From contig OY723311.1 of assembly GCA_963210315.1 (NCBI GenBank), positions 372,001 through 436,000 on the forward strand: a DNA stretch of 64,000 bases, written 5' to 3'. The translations under genes were made by a program, and so were the position numbers. This document shows positions 34,773 to 45,162 of the stretch, in pieces. The notes beneath the pieces were generated by a model. The model saw only the letters and a program-made list of their open reading frames with translations. It was not told the origin of the DNA and searched no databases. This DNA comes from Rhynchopus euleeides (taxonomy: Eukaryota; Euglenozoa; Diplonemea; Diplonemida; Diplonemidae). How positions within the stretch are numbered: the stretch's first letter is position 1; each line of letters starts with the position of its first letter.

Positions 34773-34901
34773 GTTTGGCGGAACGCAGGTCTTGCCAAAT
34801 CAGGTGGGGGTGCCTTCCAGCGCACGGTTCTATTGTGAGCAGTGCGGAATGCACTGGGGATAATTTCCAGATAAAGCAACCCTCTTTGCAAAAAAGCCAT
34901 A

Positions 34902-36412
34902 TCATACCGTCCATGTCAGGCCCTCCTCCAGCCCCTCGCCTGACTTAGCACTGCACCCCTGGATCTGCCACTTCCTGTCCCGGAAGGCCTGCAGGTTCAG
35001 TGTTTCCGACACTTCTGCCGCGGACAGTGCGTTGGCCAGGTCCTGCGCGGTAGGGTAAGGTGTGGTGTTTGATTCGCCGGATAACAGAAAGACTAAGGCA
35101 GCAATCAGGCACCCCAATCTGGCCCTTCGATAGACGGGTGTGTTGCTCCCAAGATGCTTGCCAGGAAAATCTGTGACCCTGGAAACAAGCAGAAGGAAGT
35201 GACAAAGGCAATGCCACCGTGCGGCCAGAAGAAACAGCGCCCCCTCAAGTGAAAAAATCAGGTGGCGCCCACCCGCACTGCAACAAGACACCTACACACC
35301 TGCTTGTTTGCGAACACCAGCACCGGCACGCCAGCAAGGCTCTCGTCCTCCATCAGCTGGTTCAGCTCACAGCCAGTCTCCTCCATCCTGTGTGGTGATG
35401 TGTCGCAGTGGCTCGCCACCTCAGTGCCTTTATAATGCAGGCCGGACAGGGATCACAACAGAGACTAATGACGGCATAATCCGTTGCTGTTGCTGTGAAA
35501 GCAGGGCATCTGCACTGAAGGTGCAGATCCCACTGAAGATGTACACCGCACAACCGCATCGAAGCAGCCCCACCTTGAATTAACGCCAGGCCCCCACACC
35601 ACGGTTGTGAACATCGATTATCATTGCGAACAGGTGGTGTAATTGCACTGGAGGCACACTCCTGATATGACCTGAACCTCTGTAGGCCGTGACTGATTTT
35701 CGGGTGTCACACACGGAGGTTACAAGTTGTACTATTCAGTAGATATGATCGGCACATACCGCTTCTTGTCAGAAGAGTCAACCACGTAGATGAGGCAATC
35801 TGTCTGGTCCATGTAGTTCTTCCAGTAGGTGCGGATTGCCTTCTGCCCACCAATGTCCCACATGTTCAGCTTCACACCGTCGTGGTCCAGCGACTTGATG
35901 TTGAAACCCTGCGTGGACGTCGTCTGCGCAATGTCTTCGTCAGAGAGGCGCTTCACAATAGTCGTCTTCCCTGCGTTGTCCAGCCCCAGGATCAGGATCC
36001 GCGGCTCCTTCTCGCTGCAGCAAAGGGTGTGTTTGCAGTGTTGCAGTGTTGAAGTGTATCGCATCAAGATCATGTGGTTCACAATTCACAACACTCCAAG
36101 ACAGAGGCACACGCCCTCCCAGGCCCTACCAAGAGCTGAATCAGCCCAATCCCTCATGTGTGTGTGTGTGTGGCCTTCACATGCGGAAAGTGAGAGAATT
36201 TACTTCCAGGCATGGTGCCAGGAAAATCCAACACAGCCACATTGCATAACAACACTGCCATCATAACGCGTGCCTGGAGGTCGGGCAGCCAGGGATACTG
36301 TGCACCCTGATTCATCTGCGAAGCGTGAACCTGCCGCCCCCCCTTGGTGCGCAAGCGGGTCCCGTCAGCCATACCTCTTCTTCATCTTCCTCAGAATCGA
36401 CAGAAGCCCCAT
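34902..36412 (-). CDS. ARL3: ADP-ribosylation factor-like protein 3 (spliced)
   Basis: Four exons: 36412-36375, 36014-35760, 35387-35300 and 35042-34902 (TGA). They total 522 nt, giving 173 residues. Every intron is GT-AG (360, 372 and 257 nt). The protein starts [12 protein letters not shown], nearly identical to the animal ARL3 N-terminus. It carries the P-loop GLDNAGKT, switch I TQGFNIK, switch II WDIGGQ, NKQD (codon pair split by intron 3) and [11 protein letters not shown]3 is a small GTPase that in its GTP form releases lipidated cargo from UNC119/PDE6D carriers, mainly for ciliary membranes. Length is slightly below the usual 182 residues. ARF1 or ARL2 is less likely given the MGLLSILRK start and the [16 protein letters not shown] end. 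Confidence 0.92.
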
Positions 36413-37752
36413 TTTGTAAGGTGTTGTGAGGGGGGTTTGCTCAAAAGCAACGAGGGCCGAGGCGGGGGGGCGCGGGGAGAGGCTGGTGCGAGTTATCAGC
36501 GAGACAGGAGCTGTCTCAACGGGCCTTTGGTACCAAGAAGCACACAAGAGGAAGCAATCAAACACAAGAAGTTAGTGGCGAGGGGGGTGCCAAGGGACCC
36601 GGGCGCTGGGGGAAAAAAATAGGCGCGAAACGGGCGAAGGCGTGTAGTGTGTAGACTTGAGGCGTCCTCTGTGGGGGAGTGTGGAGCCGGGGTGTGGGTG
36701 CACCGCCACAAGCATCTTCAGCAAGGTATGGGCAACAAGGATGGGAGAGGTCGGGTCGAGGAGGCGGGCGGCTACGTTGATAAACACCGACGCTGTTATA
36801 CTTTGTCTTTCTGTGTTGCAGGCATTCGGCAACATTATGGCAGACGAAACCATACCACGGCAGACGCATTGCTGCTCTCTCTCTGCAAAGGCATTCTTCG
36901 TTGACGACACACACGCGGGAATAGTTGCAAAGGTACAGAGATCAACGAACACTCGCTCTAGATACGATCACCACTGGCACCCACCCATCCCACCCCACCC
37001 CCACCCACACGTTAACCCTTGGCAACGTGTTGGGGCATGGCCAGTCCAAACACCATGTGGACCACCGAAGGCCGTCTCGTTTCGAACCGATACTATACGA
37101 TAAAGCCTCGCCATTCCCCATACCCCATTTCCTCCTCAAGCACCAACAGAGAATCAAGGGCACCTTTCTACTAAGAATAGCCAAGCCCTCTGCAGACGAT
37201 ACCAGGGAGCGGCCCGTCTCCCTGCGTTGCTTGTTAAAGGGGATGCCCATCAGTAAGGTCGCCACCCCCAGAGGCTCGCACGTGATGGGCGTCTCCAAGG
37301 GAAGGGTGGGGGCAGGGCTGGCGTTGGGTTGGGGTGAGGGGGGGAGGGGTGCACCGAGTGGACTCTTGTGCGGCCCGCCCCCACACCCCCGGCCTTGCCC
37401 TCCCCCGCGGATGAGATGTCATCGAGGGGAAGCAAGAAGGCGAAGCAGCAACGCCACGCCTTGCTTCGGAGGCATGCCAACGCCTATCCCCCTCCTACCC
37501 CCACCCCCTCGCGTCCCATTCACGGGCAAGATTCCGACATGCAGTGCACAGAAGACATTTTTTCCCTCCAAATTGTTCTGTATGTAACACGGTTCAGTTC
37601 GGGGTGGAGGAGACGGGAGGGGTGGTGAGAGAGTGCAGTGTTGGATGCATGCGCCAGGCGCGGCGGGGGTAATGCTGTGCTGGTTGGAAATGGCTATCGG
37701 CCCTCCCACACACACAACAGAGGAACCTGTGGGTTCGGATAACACACAACAC
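36413..37752. other. 5' flank of ARL3 and intergenic
   Basis: Upstream region of ARL3 followed by low-complexity sequence. No supported gene. Confidence 0.45.
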
Positions 37753-37817
37753 AGTGGGCCAAGATCCGGACAGGTTGCAATGAGAAACATGGTCAGCACA
37801 CACACACACACACACAT
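37753..37817 (+). repeat. Diverged upstream monomer of the retrotransposon terminal repeat
   Basis: GTGGGCCAAGATCCGGACAGG, then AACATGGTCAGCACACACAC. It has the same block order as the adjoining terminal repeat (GTGGGC, GATCCGCGCAGGATC, CGTGGTCACCACACAC) but is much diverged. This makes the element's left end a tandem of two monomers. Confidence 0.6.
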
Positions 37818-37908
37818 CCGCTGTGACGTAGAGATGGGCGGGGGTGGGCTATGATCCGCGCAGGATCTCCCCACACAAAACGTGGTCACCACACACACAC
37901 ACACGCGA
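37818..37908 (+). repeat. Retrotransposon left terminal repeat
   Basis: CCGCTGTGACGTAGAGATGG, GGGTGGGCTATGATCCGCGC, AGGATCTCCCCACAC, CGTGGTCACC and a CA tract. GTGGG can pair with CCCAC around an inner GATCC/GGATC hairpin with loop GCGCA. Probably carries promoter or RNA-structure function (inference). Confidence 0.85.
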
Positions 37909-39036
37909 GCCGCGGAGGCGAGCGAGCAGACGCCCCTCTCCCACCACCAGGCGCAGCAGCTCCAGGCGGAGGTGGACGCGGTCAGGGCCGACCTGGAGGC
38001 GCAGCGCGGGCAGGAGCAGCAGCGCCTGGACGCGGCGGTGGCGGAGCTCCGCAGGGCGTGGGAGGCGCAGCAGGGGGAAGCCGCGGTGGGCGAGCTGCGG
38101 CGGCAGACGGAGCGCCTGGGGGTCACGGTGCGCGACCTGCGGGCCTCCTGCGAGGCTGACCGCAAGGACGCCACGGCCGCCCAGCAGCAGTCGGAGCGGG
38201 CGACCGGGGAGCAGGTGGCCCGCCTCCAGAGCCGCCTGGATGAGGTGTGTGGGGAGCTGCGGGGGACCTGCGAGGCGCAGATGGCGCGGCACGGGGCCCA
38301 GCAGCTCAAGGCCCTTGCCGAGAAGGCAACCCAGCTCGACACTACCCTTCGAGCTGACCTCCAACAGGCAGGGAAGGAGGAGGGCGAGAGGGTGCAGCGC
38401 CAGCTGACGCAGCAGGCCAGCGAGCTCGGGCAGAGCTGGCAGGGCCTGCTAGAGGGGGTGCGCGACGCGGAGGAGCAGCGCAAGCTGCAACACCAGGAGA
38501 TGCTCATCTCCGTGAGGCGGGAGCTGAGCGCTGCCACAAAGGGGCTGGGTGCGTCCAAGGGGGCGAAGGGCAAACCGCCGGCGGGGCCCACGGCCGGGCC
38601 GGCTGCGGATGCCCTGCCAGCACCCACAAAACCCGCCCGCTCCTCCCCCAGCACCACCACCACCACCACCACCACCACCTCTGCCACCTCCGCCGCCTCT
38701 GACTCCTCCGCCCCTGCCCCGCCCAGTGATTCGAGCAGTAAACCCGTGACACCTATGGCACCCGGGGCACCAACAACGTCGAGCGCCGCCCCGACCCCAG
38801 CGCAGCCAGCAGCAGTGCCGCCGGCAGCACCGGCGCCGCCTGCCCAGCCTGCCCCGCCGGCCCCACCCCTCCTCGAAGCCCTGACGCCCACGGCAGTTGG
38901 CGGGGATGAGGCCCCACCCTGTAGGGTGCCGGGAGCCAGCAGGAACGGGAGGACCAGGCAGGCCTCCATCACGGCGTACCTGAAGCCTCGTTCCAACCGC
39001 CTTACCCCCTACCCGCAGAAGCCGGATGAGGAATAG
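37882..39036 (+). CDS. Retrotransposon ORF1: coiled-coil protein with C-terminal PIP-like motif
   Basis: 385 codons to a TAG at 39034-39036. The frame opens after a TGA at 37852 and has no ATG before 38281. The likely start is therefore the GTG at 37882 (inside the terminal repeat) or another non-AUG codon; starting at 38281 would remove half the coiled coil. The first 220 residues are Gln/Glu/Ala/Arg-rich heptads (QAQQLQAEVDAVRADLEAQR) predicted to form a long coiled coil. A low-complexity Ala/Pro/Thr/Ser linker with a poly-Thr run follows. Near the end is TRQASITAYLKPR (Q codon 38959), resembling PCNA-binding PIP boxes such as the one at the POLD3 C-terminus. By analogy to other LINE ORF1 proteins it probably oligomerises and binds element RNA; no RRM or zinc knuckle is visible. 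Confidence 0.75.
   Translation: MVTTHTHTRAAEASEQTPLSHHQAQQLQAEVDAVRADLEAQRGQEQQRLDAAVAELRRAWEAQQGEAAVGELRRQTERLGVTVRDLRASCEADRKDATAAQQQSERATGEQVARLQSRLDEVCGELRGTCEAQMARHGAQQLKALAEKATQLDTTLRADLQQAGKEEGERVQRQLTQQASELGQSWQGLLEGVRDAEEQRKLQHQEMLISVRRELSAATKGLGASKGAKGKPPAGPTAGPAADALPAPTKPARSSPSTTTTTTTTTSATSAASDSSAPAPPSDSSSKPVTPMAPGAPTTSSAAPTPAQPAAVPPAAPAPPAQPAPPAPPLLEALTPTAVGGDEAPPCRVPGASRNGRTRQASITAYLKPRSNRLTPYPQKPDEE
39034..39036 (+). promoter_or_regulatory. Single in-frame TAG between ORF1 and pol (candidate readthrough)
   Basis: ORF1 and pol share one frame. After GAG GAA TAG the next 131 codons are open (GGG GGC GGG CGC onward) before the first ATG of pol at 39430. Removing this one stop gives a continuous frame from 37882 to 45162, which suggests readthrough, though reinitiation downstream is possible. 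Confidence 0.6.
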
Positions 39037-42000
39037 GGGGGCGGGCGCTCCGGCCAGCGGGGGGGACCCGCGCAGGAGATTAACGTTCCCCCTGGCCGGG
39101 GTGCCGACCACGTCTGGGGACAAATCACGTTCGCCGTCGGGCCCCCAGCCGCACCCCACCCCGAGAAACAGGAGGTCTCGGGGCGTATACAAACACCTCC
39201 ACACACCCCAAGTAGAACCCCAACCCCAACATCACCCCCAACCCCACCTAGACCCAGCCGAGCCGCTGTACGGGCAGGAGATACCCGGGCAACGGCCCCG
39301 TGCTGGGACCCCGTAGATTTGGCGACAGGGGCAGGAGAACCCCGGCGCCTCCGTGGGGGGGGACAGGAGTACTCCCCCTCCACCATAGAGCAAGACGAGC
39401 AGTGGTTGACGCATGCTGCAAGGAGACTGATGGCGCTCCGGGTACCAGTGCCGAAGGACGGCAACTGCCAGTACGCCGGCCTTGCAGAGCAGTGCGCGGA
39501 GTGGACAGCAGGCGGGTTGCGTGCAGCGGTGGCGTCGTCCATGCGGCAAAACGCAGAGCGCAGGGCCTCGTACGTGCCCGACCACGATGACCCGCAGGCC
39601 CCTACATCCTACGACGACTACGTCGAGAAGCAGACGCGCCCGGGGACATACGGAGACGCGGCTACCCTCCGGGTTGCGGCAGAAGTTCTGGATGCCCAGG
39701 TGTGGCTGCTCGCCTCCAACAGCAAGCAATGCATGACCCGGTGTGGGGAGGGAGCCAAGGTGCTGGGCCTTACGTGGAGGCCCTTCCACTACGATGTGCT
39801 CCGTTTCCCCCTTAGCCTGGCCCGGGAGCTAGCTGTGACGCCGACGAACCAGTGGGACATCCCTGCAGCCCTTCCTATGCCCACCCCGGCCACAGCGGAC
39901 GGGACGCGAGTGCCTACGCCCGTCCAGGGGTCCACAGCGTCACCGCCCCCGCGGCGATTGCGGCATCCTGCATATCAACTAACAACACCGGGAGTGATCA
40001 GGCTGGCGACAGCGAACGTAACGTCACTGCAGACGCACCTAGGCGACGTGGCGGGCCTGAAGGCGGATGTTGTGGCCCTGCAGGAAACCCGAGTCCCGGA
40101 CCCGAGCAAGGGCACGCACAACGGCTACTTCGCAGCCCACGGCTGGGCTATGCACTGGGGCAAGGGCATGCCCAGGGTCGCAGGCGCGAACGGCCGCGAA
40201 CAAACAAGGCCCGGAGGTGTGGCTGTCATGGCGAAGGAGGGCCTTGTCGCGCAAGTGGTGCAGCCGAAGACCGCGCAGGAGCAGAAGTTGTACGACAGTA
40301 CCCGCATGGTGCACGTAGTGCTAGCGATTGGAGACGGGAAAACGGCGCTTCATATCCTGAGCGTGTACGGCCACTCGGGGACCGAAGTGGGTGAGCAGCG
40401 GGAAGCCCTCCTGCAAGAGACGCTCGACCTCGCAGCTGGGTTGGGGCAGGTGCCCGTGCTACTGATGGGGGACCTCAACACCAACCCGGAAACCAGCGCC
40501 ACGCTGTCCCAGGCGTGCCGGGTGGGCGGCTGGGTCGACGTGGCGACGACGCATGCGGAGCTCGCACAACAGAGCGTGCAGAACACGTGCTGGGCGTCGG
40601 AGAACGGCACTCGGCTGGACATCTGCCTGATGAACTCCTGCGCAGCGCCGGCCCTGCGTCGCGTTGAGGTGGCGAAGCGGGGGGACTACGACATACCCAC
40701 GCACTGCCCGCTTTTTGTAGACCTAGACCTCACTGCCTTCCGCCGCCCCAAAAAGATCTGCATTCTTCCCACCCCTTTCCCTGCGGGTAAGCCCAAGCTG
40801 GGAGACGCTGCGGCGAGAGGGATAATGCAGGACGTGCTTGCAGAGGGGGAACTGCGCCACGGAGCAACGGCCGCGCAGCTCCTCCACCGAGCCTCCACCT
40901 GCGGCGAGCGTTTCCTAAAGCGTGTCCATGTAGGCCACCTGGAGAGGCAGGAAGCGGCCTACACAGGCAGAGCGGAGGGCTACCACATGCAGTGGTCGCG
41001 GGCGGCCACCAAGCACCACCCCGCCTCTGCACGGGGGGCCGGTGACACGAACACCCGGGCGAAGGACGGACTGTTGGGGAACCTCCGATGCCTCGTCCAA
41101 GAGGGTCTCAAGCGACTGCAAGCCGATGCACCGTACGGCCTCACGAATGGGGAGAAGCACGCCTGGAACGCCGCAAAGAAACGCCTGAGGGAGGGGGGCC
41201 TCCCCCAGGGGCTGCAAGCAGCGCTGACGAACACAACCTCGCAGTTGCCGGACCTGGAGATCCTGGAGCAGGCCCTCATTGCCTTGGAGGGGTCGCAGAG
41301 GGGCATGTTCGACAGGCTCCGCGACGCGAGGATCCGCACGTGGAAGGCGAGGATGCAGAAAGCTTGGACATACGAGGCAGGGCAGGTGTTCGCGTACCTC
41401 GCAGATCGCTTCTGCGCTCCAGCCACCTTCATGCGGCGCGAAGACGGCTCTTTCACGGCCTGCCCCAAGGAGGCGGACGAGCTGCTGAGGAGCGACACGG
41501 CGTGGGGAGGGTACTTCCGTAAGTACGCAACGACGCCAGAGCCCCGGTGGGACACCTTCCGCCAAAAGTACCTCCGCTTTCTCCCCGAGGTGGCTGACAT
41601 GGAGTGCAAGACCATCACGGCAGAAGACGTTGGGAAGGCCTTGGCCAAGATGTCCACGTCCACCTCGCCGGGCCTGCACGGTTGGCGGGTCCACGAACTG
41701 AGACAACTCCCGCACGAACTCCTCAGGCTCTTCGCGGAGGTGTTCAACGAAGTTGAACGGTCGGGCGAGTGGCCGGAGCAGCTGATGCACGCCATGATCT
41801 GCCTCATCCCCAAGCCTGGCAGCTCAGGAGAGCCACTGTCGCAGCGCCCCATCAGTATCACCCCCGTGCTGTACAGAGTGTGGGCAGCTATCCGGGTGAA
41901 ACCGGCACTGAAGTGGTTGGAGATCATCGCGCCCGAAGACCTGCACGGCTGCCGGCCTGGCCACGGTGCGGAGGACCTCATCTGGCACCTGGCGGCACGT

Positions 42001-45000
42001 ATTGAAGAAGCCCACCTCACAGGGCGACCGCTGCACGGAGTCGCCCTCGACTTCAAGAAGTGCTTCGACACGGTGCCAATCGACCTCACCTTCCGCCTGG
42101 CTGCGGAGCTCGGTTTCGACGCCCGTGTCCTGCGCACCCTGCGAGCAGCGTACAGGACGATGCAGCGGCACTTCCGGGCGAGCGGCACCATCGGGGAAGG
42201 CTTCCTGCCAACTAACGGCATCATGCAGGGTTGCCCCATCAGTGTCGTGCTGATTAACGTGCTGGTGGGTGTGTGGATGAGGATGGTCGAGCACCGGCAG
42301 GACACAAGGGCGCTGTCTTTCGTTGACGACGTATACGCCACAGCCCCCAGCCCGGAGATCCTGCAAGACGTTGTAGACGACTCTGCGGGTTTCTCCCACG
42401 ACACCGGGATGGCTATTTGTGCAGAAATCAAGTCTCACGTTTTCTCGACATCCCCCGGGCCGCTCCGGATTATGTACCGGGCAAGGGATGGCGAGGCCAC
42501 TCCCCTCCGGCAGCGCAACAGCTTCGACTGTCTCGGGGCCATGCTACACGCGCGCCTGATCAGGGAAGGGCGCACAGCGCCCCAGTCCGAGCGCATCGCC
42601 CGCCGGAAGGAAGGTGCGCAGCAGAACCTCCGCAGAACCTCAGCGCTGCCCCTGCCGGTGCAATGGAAAGGGCAGGCGGCGGCGATGACGGCAGGGGCTC
42701 GACTATATTACGATGCCCTCGTAACTCGTTGGGACAGCAAGGACATCAGGCGATGGAGGGGCCTCTTCGTCGCCGCGCTCTGGTCTGGCCCACCTCGCAG
42801 AGCACAGGAGATTGTGCTGTGTGTCCTCCATCAGGCGCACCGGGTGGACCCCGCTGTCGCCCCCCCCTACCGGCAGATCACCACATGGGCCAAGCAGATC
42901 AAAAAGTGGAGCCACAGCAGGGTGCTGTCCGAGGCAGCCTGGGGGAGTAGAGAGAGGCTTGAGGGGACAGGCCCCTTCGCGCTTTTCTGGGCCGCCCTGC
43001 AGGGGATTGAATGGCGCTGGAGTGCTGCGACCACCCTGGCTTACACTGACGAAGCTGGTCGCGATGTCACCTTCGGCCCTGTTGCTGCAACACCGAGCGC
43101 CTGGGCTATCTTTGCACACGACCTCCGCCAATCCCTGCGTAACGCAACGGCGAAGAAGCTGGCCGAACGCAGAGACGACTTCCAAGGAGCAGAGCACGGC
43201 ATTGACGGGAGGGTGACACGTTGCGTCCTGGAGGGAGAGGGCGCTGCAATCACGGGGTACCAGCGAGGCCTCCTCCGCTCCGTCGTTGCAGGGGCGGTGC
43301 CTGCTCGTGGGCGCACAGATCTGGGGGAGGTGTGCCGATACTGCACATCTGGGACCCCGGAGACGGTATCACACCTGTGGTGGGACTGCGCGGCATGGGA
43401 GCCAGTCCGCCAGAAGCACCCCATAGCAGCGAGGGACCGGACGGCCTGGCCGGCATGCCTGGCCCAGTGCGGGGTGGCGCCCATTTACAGATACAGCGTC
43501 CCGGAGAACGAGCAGCCGCTGCCCATGTCCTTTGCGGACAGGATCACCACCGTGGCACAGCTCCACCGCTACTTCATCGCAGTCCTGGCGGCGCGACAGG
43601 AGAAGGACGGGCTGCTCGACCGCTCTGTGCGCCATCACCGGACTACCGTCTACCCCTGGGAGTGGAGCACCCCTAACCCCGAGAGTGCCTCCATCCCTGC
43701 ACTGGCGCCTTCCGAAGTCAAGCAGACGTGGGGCAAGCGGCCCCCAGGCATGTGGGTGGCCCTCTGCGACTGGCTAAGGGGCCTAAAGTGGGGACCGCAG
43801 GGGAGTGAGCATACTGTGACCCTGATGGAGCTGGCCGTGGACTTCGAGCTATCAACTGGCCTTACCCTCCCAGACACCGTGACGCGCCGCATCCGCCCCC
43901 CCGCCCACGTGGACCCGAATAGGAAGGGCGCGAGGGAGGCCCGCTCGCGCATCCCTGCAGACACAGCCCCAGGGCTCACCCTGTACTTTGACGGTGGTGC
44001 GCGCGACAATGGCACCCCCTTCGCCGTGGCGGGGGCAGGGGCGGTGCTATACCAAGACGGTTGCAAGGTTTCAGAAAAAGTACTCCCGCTGCTGAACGTG
44101 CGTAGCAACAACATTGCTGAGTACGAGGCGCTCCGTGCAGGTCTGCGCCTCCTCGAGAGGGGTGATGCCCCTGAGGGCCCAGTCACAGTGCGGGGCGACT
44201 CCCAGGTGGTGCTGCGCCAGCTCCAAGGGGACTCATTGTGCCGGGATGCCGCCCTCCGTCCTCTGTTCCTCAGCACGTCCCGGCTAGCTGCGGACCTCCA
44301 ACCGAGGTTCACTCTCACATACGAGCATGTGAAGAGGGAATCCAACACAGATGCTGATGCCCTCAGTAACGCCGCGATGGACGAGGCTGAAAGGCTGGGG
44401 GCCTCACGGCAGCAGCTCCAGCAGGACCTCACGGTGTTCCAGAGCAGTATCCTGGGGAAGGCTGCCTCGCTGAAGGGGCTCTGCAGCATGGTGACGAAAG
44501 TAGGCACTGGGCCCTGGCATTGCGGCCATGCTGCCAACTCAACAGTCCTCACGGCGATCGGTGGATCTGTGGCGGCGGGCCTGTCGAGGAGGGCCCAGCT
44601 GAACCCTGCCACTGAGTCGGTGATGCGCAGCCTCCAAGCGCACCTGGCTGTGCCAGCCCCCAGCCGGACGGATACAGTGTTCCATGATCGCGGAATGGCG
44701 TGGGCCGCTACCTTCGCTCCGCAGCCGCACTACCCTGAGGGTTGGCAGCAATCGGCCCAGCAGTGGGCGGCGCGTGGTCGGCAGGCCAACAGCCGGGTAG
44801 GGCGCCCATGGGAGCGGAGGGGCGCTGCCCCCCGAACTGCTCCCCCTGGTGCCAGGAGGAACGCAAAGGTGCTTGCCTGCAAGTTGCATTGGAAGCCCCG
44901 TTGCTCGGCATGCCAGAAGCGGCGCCTCCCGGAGGAGGTGTGCTGCCGCAACCACCACAAGGAGGGGGACGGGCTCCCGGTCACTATGGGCTTCTGCAAA

Positions 45001-45162
45001 CGCCACAGCATGGACCGATGCGGTGACTGCTACAGCGATGGCAAAACACTACCACATTGCTGCCAAGCACACCACGCCGGCTATGCTGCACGCCCTCCTC
45101 CCCGGAGTGGCACTGAGTTGGCCCCACACTCTAACCCGAGTGGGGCCTCCGCTGTGACGTAG
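39037..45162 (+). CDS. Retrotransposon pol: OTU, EEP endonuclease, RT, RNase H, Cys/His tail
   Basis: Open from 39037; first near-cognate start TTG 39319, first ATG 39430; TAG at 45160. Numbering from 39319: an OTU-type cysteine protease spans about 40-165, with DGNC (Cys50) and PFHYDVL (His157). An EEP/APE endonuclease spans about 226-470: TANV, QETR (Glu256), GDLN (384-387), LDICLMN, HCPLF (His462). The reverse transcriptase has RPISITPVLYRVW (843), ALDFKKCFDTVP (909), GIMQGCPISVVL (967) and FVDDVYA (1001). A C..C...H....C motif follows (CRYCTSGTPETVSHLWWDC). RNase H is near 1554-1690: LYFDGG, NIAEYEAL, RGDSQVV, HVKRESNTDADALSNA. The tail holds repeated CxxC/CCxxHH motifs (44878-45075). All catalytic residues look intact. 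The OTU domain may cleave ubiquitin or process the polyprotein (inference). Confidence 0.93.
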   Translation, partial: GGGRSGQRGGPAQEINVPPGRGADHVWGQITFAVGPPAAPHPEKQEVSGRIQTPPHTPSRTPTPTSPPTPPRPSRAAVRAGDTRATAPCWDPVDLATGAGEPRRLRGGGQEYSPSTIEQDEQWLTHAARRLMALRVPVPKDGNCQYAGLAEQCAEWTAGGLRAAVASSMRQNAERRASYVPDHDDPQAPTSYDDYVEKQTRPGTYGDAATLRVAAEVLDAQVWLLASNSKQCMTRCGEGAKVLGLTWRPFHYDVLRFPLSLARELAVTPTNQWDIPAALPMPTPATADGTRVPTPVQGSTASPPPRRLRHPAYQLTTPGVIRLATANVTSLQTHLGDVAGLKADVVALQETRVPDPSKGTHNGYFAAHGWAMHWGKGMPRVAGANGREQTRPGGVAVMAKEGLVAQVVQPKTAQEQKLYDSTRMVHVVLAIGDGKTALHILSVYGHSGTEVGEQREALLQETLDLAAGLGQVPVLLMGDLNTNPETSATLSQACRVGGWVDVATTHAELAQQSVQNTCWASENGTRLDICLMNSCAAPALRRVEVAKRGDYDIPTHCPLFVDLDLTAFRRPKKICILPTPFPAGKPKLGDAAARGIMQDVLAEGELRHGATAAQLLHRASTCGERFLKRVHVGHLERQEAAYTGRAEGYHMQWSRAATKHHPASARGAGDTNTRAKDGLLGNLRCLVQEGLKRLQADAPYGLTNGEKHAWNAAKKRLREGGLPQGLQAALTNTTSQLPDLEILEQALIALEGSQRGMFDRLRDARIRTWKARMQKAWTYEAGQVFAYLADRFCAPATFMRREDGSFTACPKEADELLRSDTAWGGYFRKYATTPEPRWDTFRQKYLRFLPEVADMECKTITAEDVGKALAKMSTSTSPGLHGWRVHELRQLPHELLRLFAEVFNEVERSGEWPEQLMHAMICLIPKPGSSGEPLSQRPISITPVLYRVWAAIRVKPALKWLEIIAPEDLHGCRPGHGAEDLIWHLAARIEEAHLTGRPLHGVALDFKKCFDTVPIDLTFRLAAELGFDARVLRTLRAAYRTMQRHFRASGTIGEGFLPTNGIMQGCPISVVLINVLVGVWMRMVEHRQDTRALSFVDDVYATAPSPEILQDVVDDSAGFSHDTGMAICAEIKSHVFSTSPGPLRIMYRARDGEATPLRQRNSFDCLGAMLHARLIREGRTAPQSERIARRKEGAQQNLRRTSALPLPVQWKGQAAAMTAGARLYYDALVTRWDSKDIRRWRGLFVAALWSGPPRRAQEIVLCVLHQAHRVDPAVAPPYRQITTWAKQIKKWSHSRVLSEAAWGSRERLEGTGPFALFWAALQGIEWRWSAATTLAYTDEAGRDVTFGPVAATPSAWAIFAHDLRQSLRNATAKKLAERRDDFQGAEHGIDGRVTRCVLEGEGAAITGYQRGLLRSVVAGAVPARGRTDLGEVCRYCTSGTPETVSHLWWDCAAWEPVRQKHPIAARDRTAWPACLAQCGVAPIYRYSVPENEQPLPMSFADRITTVAQLHRYFIAVLAARQEKDGLLDRSVRHHRTTVYPWEWSTPNPESASIPALAPSEVKQTWGKRPPGMWVALCDWLRGLKWGPQGSEHTVTLMELAVDFELSTGLTLPDTVTRRIRPPAHVDPNRKGAREARSRIPADTAPGLTLYFDGGARDNGTPFAVAGAGAVLYQDGCKVSEKVLPLLNVRSNNIAEYEALRAGLRLLERGDAPEGPVTVRGDSQVVLRQLQGDSLCRDAALRPLFLSTSRLAADLQPRFTLTYEHVKRESNTDADALSNAAMDEAERLGASRQQLQQDLTVFQSSILGKAASLKGLCSMVTKVGTGPWHCGHAANSTVLTAIGGSVAAGLSRRAQLNPATESVMRSLQAHLAVPAPSRTDTVFHDRGMAWAATFAPQPHYPEGWQQSAQQWAARGRQANSRVGRPWERRGAAPRTAPPGARRNAKVLACKLHWKPRCSACQKRRLPEEVCCRNHHKEGDGLPVTMGFCKRHSMDRCGDCYSDGKTLPHCCQAHHAGYAARPPPRSGTELAPHSNPSGASAVT

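Noticed and set aside
34337..34900. 187-codon minus-strand frame downstream of ARL3
   Set aside because: It has no recognisable content and starts right after the ARL3 stop codon; the plus-strand reading of the same region is more protein-like.
37818..37908. Full HDV-like ribozyme call
   Set aside because: An outer and an inner stem fit, but the inner stem and loop lengths are wrong and I could not find the second P2 strand. Kept only as a testable hypothesis.
44539..45157. Several antisense frames inside pol
   Set aside because: Typical shadows in GC-rich coding DNA; the pol frame has intact catalytic motifs.
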